From Andalucia godoyi (Eukaryota > Discoba > Jakobea > Jakobida > Andaluciidae): DNA of 64,000 nucleotides. The stretch lies in NCBI GenBank assembly GCA_009859145.1, contig VRVR01000045.1, positions 177,940 through 241,939 of the forward strand. Direction: 5' to 3'. The position numbers and the translations under genes were made by a program. Below are positions 60,733-64,000 of this stretch, piece by piece; the first letter of the stretch is position 1; each line of letters opens with the position of its first letter. The notes under the pieces were generated by a model. The model saw nothing but the letters and a program-made list of their open reading frames with translations. It did no database searches and was not told the DNA's origin.

Positions 60733-60983
60733 TCTGGTTGGAATTCGTTAAAAATGGCAGGAGAAAAGAAGAAAGCGCGCCAAAACATTTTCTCCAAAAA
60801 AACCGGCAAGAATGCCTCCCGTCTAATTGATTTCACCCCATTTTTGCGTCGCTAATACTGATAAAACGAGCAATATCAGATGACGATTTTAGCACGAAAC
60901 TCATGAAGCTCTCTGCGTTGAACACGAATTTGAAGATAATATCGGATGGTTTCCAATTGGAAATGACCCGGTAATGACCCGGC

Positions 60984-61961
60984 ATGACAAGTGCGAAAAT
61001 ACCGGCACTGCAGGTGTGTGTTGCACTTGTCATGGACTTATGCCGAGCACTTCATCCTTCGCAATATTTAGTTTTGACAAGATTTCTCTCACAGAATACC
61101 GGACTACCTCTGCTGCCAGCACGCAAAAGCCGAATGTCATTTGTCATTCCGCACGACAAAACGGTTTGCAAAACCGATGACTTTTCACTGACGGCTGCCC
61201 ATCGAACGTTGTCGGTGGCTTCCAAGAAATACGTATGGGCAGGTTTCAAATCACTCAGCGTCGGCGTCAAGTTCGACATCTCAACAGCAGCATTCGGCTC
61301 CCAGTACGAAATTCAGCAGTCAATTGAGAAATTTGCGTCACTTTGGAGAACGAAATCCCTTGTCAAGGATGAGAGTTCAAAGATTCCATCCCTTGCGTTC
61401 AATGCATGTTCTTGGGAGAATTGTAACATTCGTGTCTGTGTAGTGGTAGGTCGCACATGTGGTTCGTATAGCGTTATTGGTTCTGAGGCCAAGTCCGACC
61501 AGCATAATAGGCTGCCCACCATGGTTCTTGATTATAGCGAATCCGGTCCTTATGGCAATCTTGAATGGAAGCGGCTTGTCTGTCATGAATTTGGACATGC
61601 ATATGGACTGCTTCATGAGCATCAAAGTTCTTCAGTCCCTCATAATCTGCAGTGGAATTATGCCACCATAGCCTCGTATTGTAACTGGTCAGTTGACAAA
61701 GTGAAGTCGAATTTTGACAGTGTGTACGACTCGAATACGTATTCTTTGTTCGATCCGCATTCTGTTATGCTGTACTCAATTCCCGCGTCATGGTATTCTT
61801 GCGCATCGAGCAAGTTTTCTGTATGTTTCCTTTTACTTTCATCGCGAAATTTTTCCTACGCTCGATTTTTAACACGATTTTAGTTTGAGCAACGTATGAA
61901 TTCCGAGCCTTCAAGTCGAGACATCGAAGGCCTGATAGAGGCGTATGATAAATGGAAATAA
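60984..61961 (+). CDS. Zinc metalloprotease, HEFGHxxGLxHEHQ type (two exons)
   Basis: Exon 1 is 60984-61820 and exon 2 is 61884-61961; splicing is in phase 0 and gives 304 aa. The catalytic site CHEFGHAYGLLHEHQSSS (about residues 199-216) is the extended HExxHxxGxxHE zinc site of metzincin-like peptidases, followed by NLQWNYATIASYCNWSVDKVKSNFD and a Met-turn-like HSVMLYSIP. The spliced tail SSRDIEGLIEAYDKW matches the usual C-terminal LSxxDIxGIxxxYG helix, which strongly supports the intron. The first 50 residues are of uncertain start; no clear signal peptide is visible, so the true first exon may lie upstream. It would cleave proteins, perhaps extracellularly. Confidence 0.8.
61821..61883 (+). 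other. Spliceosomal intron, 63 bases
   Basis: Donor GTATGT and acceptor TTTTAG, with a TTAAC branch-like site 12 bases before the end. Reading through the intron replaces the family-typical C-terminus with an unrelated hydrophobic tail. It is the same length as the other well-supported intron at 15846-15908. Confidence 0.8.
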
Positions 61962-62152
61962 ATGAAGCTCTTTTACACTGTTAACGTGGCGAAGAGGGAA
62001 TGATGATGTTGAAATGACGATTTTTTAACATACAACAGTGATTTTCTCGGTATGTATGCATGGTTGTCACTGCTGAAGTGCAAGTTTTTTCGTTTTCGTG
62101 CTTGCAAACTCGTTCTCGGAACGATTGTTGTCAGGGGTTCCTTTATCGTAAC

Positions 62153-62172
62153 CATACCTAAGTTTGCCGGTC
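62153..62172 (+). repeat. 20-base direct repeat, copy 1
   Basis: CATACCTAAGTTTGCCGGTC, identical to 62350-62369. It may mark a transposon end or a duplicated subterminal site of the downstream transposase copy. Confidence 0.8.
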
Positions 62173-62349
62173 AAAACCTGTTTTCGTCTATGGCCGATTT
62201 CTCCAGATTCTTTTTATCAACCACCTGATTTTTATTGCAAATTCGTGATCTACGGCCTTTGATTCACCTGGATCGCGTCTGGGAATTTTGTAAAATGGCG
62301 CCAAAACACCTTTGCCGGGCTTCACAAAAATGTGGATTTTTAATTAAGG

Positions 62350-62369
62350 CATACCTAAGTTTGCCGGTC
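62350..62369 (+). repeat. 20-base direct repeat, copy 2
   Basis: The second identical copy, 197 bases after the first and 92 bases before the transposase ATG. Confidence 0.8.
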
Positions 62370-62461
62370 TCCAGTACTTTTTGCTCCTGCCCTTTCACTA
62401 ATTTTTCAATAGAAAGACACATTTTTTTCCAACCATTTCGAAGGAATTAGGGGTCAGGAAC

Positions 62462-64000
62462 ATGGAAAGTTCATCCCATAAACGGCTGACGCAGGACATC
62501 CTCCATCATTTGGTCAACAGGACTCAGTACCAGGACCTGGGGTCTCCGGAGCGTACCATCCGCAAATATCTCAAGATTTATTATGACATCATCATCGATT
62601 TTCTGAACGACAAAGCGGAAGAAATGCAAGGCTCGCAACAACCCGGATTTCAGAGGGTAAACCCAAGCGAAAGTCAGGTGCGGTACAGCATCATCCCTCC
62701 ACAGCTGACGCAGTTCATTGACTGGCCTGAGCTGGAAGAACTGGTCTCTGTATTTGGGACTGACGGAAGACCGACCGTGTTGACACCTGAAGAAGAGGAT
62801 GTGGTCTACACGTATGTGGCAACGCGTGCTTACCTAAACATGCCGATCACACAGAATGAGTTTGTAGAGGAGGTGTCGCGGTATCTTTCCAAGGCAGGTC
62901 GAGAAAGAACAATCACTGCGTCCCGCCAGCGAGCCTGTTCCTCCGGAAAAGGGGTCCCAGACAAGCGCGTTGTTCGCCAGTTGTCTCAAACATGGATGAA
63001 AAACTTCAACGAGCGACTTGAGAAACGAGGATGTAGACCCCTCGTCTTGCGATGTCCTTCCACGATTGAAAGGTCGCGCGAATATTCCTTCAACAAATCA
63101 AGTGTAGACGAGTTCTTCGTGCTCCTCAAAGCAGCCTATGAGCGAGCGGGAATTCGGAGTCAGGCAGATGCATGGCGGGTCGTGAACATCGATGAGACGG
63201 GGGTTCAGGGAGACCAAGAATCGAAGATCCGTGTTCTGGCACCCCGAGGCACCCCGAGGGTCCAGCTCAAGGTCAATCCTCAACGCAACCATGTTACGAT
63301 GGTCAACGCCATCTCTGCTGATGGAAAGGCATACACGCCGATGTTCGTGTATGCCGGAACCGGCCCATCGGAAGACTTCTTACGGCACACACTGTGCGGA
63401 AAGGGGTACAACCGTACCGGGCTTTCGCGCACAGACAATGGCTAGATTGACAGCGATGTATTCCTGGAATTCCTGGAGTTTCTGAAGGAGCAGTTGCCTC
63501 CGCTCGGTGACGATCAGAAACTGGTGCTGATCGTCGATGGACACAGCACACACACGACGATTCCAGCACTGCGTTGGTGCCTGGAAAATCGATGGGAGTT
63601 GGTCACATTTCCTGCTCACTGCACGCACGAAATGCAGCCGTTGGATGTTGGATGCTACAAAAGAGTCAAACAGATGTTTCGCAGCGAGAAACAGGCTCTG
63701 GAGCATGAGAAGATCGCAGGTGGAAAAGTGATCTTGCTTCCAAACGATCAGTCCATCATCTTGAAGAAGTCGGACGAGGCCAACACCTACTGCTTGTTGG
63801 AAGCATGGAAATCGGTGTCGACGAAAGCAGTCCAAGATGCCTTCCGCATGATAGGCATCTTTCCTCTGCATGCGAAGGTGTTCGACAACAAGTTTGTCGA
63901 CAGGGAGGATATTCTGAAACGAGCGACAGAGTTCAAGATTATCATCCCTGCCGTGACGCCTGCGCTAATGCATGAACCCCAGAATCAAGGAAGCGGAGTG
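62462..64000 (+). pseudogene. Pogo/Tc1-mariner superfamily DDE transposase with one in-frame stop, running off the window
   Basis: The frame begins MESSSHKRLTQDIL and has a helix-turn-helix part (SPERTIRKYLKIYYD), a CENPB-type DNA-binding part (WMKNFNERLEKRGCRPLVLR) and a DDE core. The first Asp is in VVNIDETGV (about 63190), the second in LIVDGHSTHTT (about 63530) and the third in EMQPLDVGCYKRVK (about 63640). A TAG at 63443-63445 interrupts it where the family normally has Trp in NGW, but the same frame continues intact to the window end. A single recent nonsense change fits, or suppression by readthrough. The 3' end and right inverted repeat lie outside the window. Confidence 0.88.

Larger units (their letters stand above)
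61962..62461. other. Intergenic region with a 20-base direct repeat
   Basis: Apart from the repeat pair at 62153 and 62350, nothing is seen. It is the 5' flank of the pogo-type transposase and may contain the element's left end. Confidence 0.5.

Noticed and set aside
1-64000. tRNA and rRNA genes
   Set aside because: I looked for conserved T-loop-like and rRNA core sequences on both strands and saw none that I could support by eye.

Overview
The window is from the nuclear genome of a unicellular eukaryote (a protist or protist-like lineage; I cannot place it further). Most genes are long, uninterrupted reading frames. At least two genes need a short intron of 63 bases with GT..AG ends and a CTAAC/TTAAC-like branch site. 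Gene content includes a class III cyclase, a plant-type LRR membrane receptor, an ENA-type Na+ P-ATPase, a TRK-type K+ transporter and a membrane metallophosphoesterase. There are no bacterial operons, and I found no rRNA, tRNA or CRISPR.

Layout. 1-16 kb looks like ordinary host chromosome: the end of a nucleotide cyclase, an LRR/multi-TM receptor, a small secreted protein, a convergent K+ uptake / Na+ efflux pair, and a spliced multi-TM protein. 16.3-20.9 kb is a Mutator-like element: a transposase with a SWIM finger and a fused C-terminal ubiquitin-hydrolase-like domain, inside 26-base terminal inverted repeats (23/26 identical). 21.5-22.7 kb holds a poorly resolved, probably intron-containing gene, followed by a 1485-aa membrane metallophosphoesterase (23.1-27.6 kb).

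28.2-36.9 kb reads like a eukaryotic immune/defence cluster: a DUF4258-like + KH-domain protein, a SLATT-like 2-TM protein, a SMODS-type CD-NTase (cGAS/DncV-like nucleotidyltransferase), a 4-TM/coiled-coil protein of unknown function, and a caspase-like peptidase fused to a Ski2-like helicase. CD-NTase next to SLATT is the classic pairing of bacterial cyclic-oligonucleotide (CBASS-type) defence; here it sits in a eukaryote beside a caspase-helicase fusion.

37.0-57.1 kb appears to be one roughly 20-kb element bounded by about 3.1-kb inverted repeats. Each arm has a 24-base tandem array, a near-identical core of about 0.7 kb with telomere-like CCCTAA/CCCTAG units, and diverged inner sequence running up to the first gene on each side. 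Its genes are a 270-aa ExoX-C-like protein, a Cys-rich zinc-ribbon protein, a very acidic protein with a degenerate (apparently inactive) SF1 helicase, an unrecognised 845-aa protein and a 1429-aa AAA+/MCM-like ATPase. I see no polymerase B, integrase or capsid gene, so it is not an ordinary Polinton; it may be an undescribed mobile or viral element.

57.9-64 kb has an unrecognised 610-aa protein, a spliced HEFGH zinc metalloprotease, and two related pogo-type transposase copies, one internally deleted and one with a single in-frame stop and running off the window. Together the window shows a host segment in which a candidate defence cluster is sandwiched between mobile elements.
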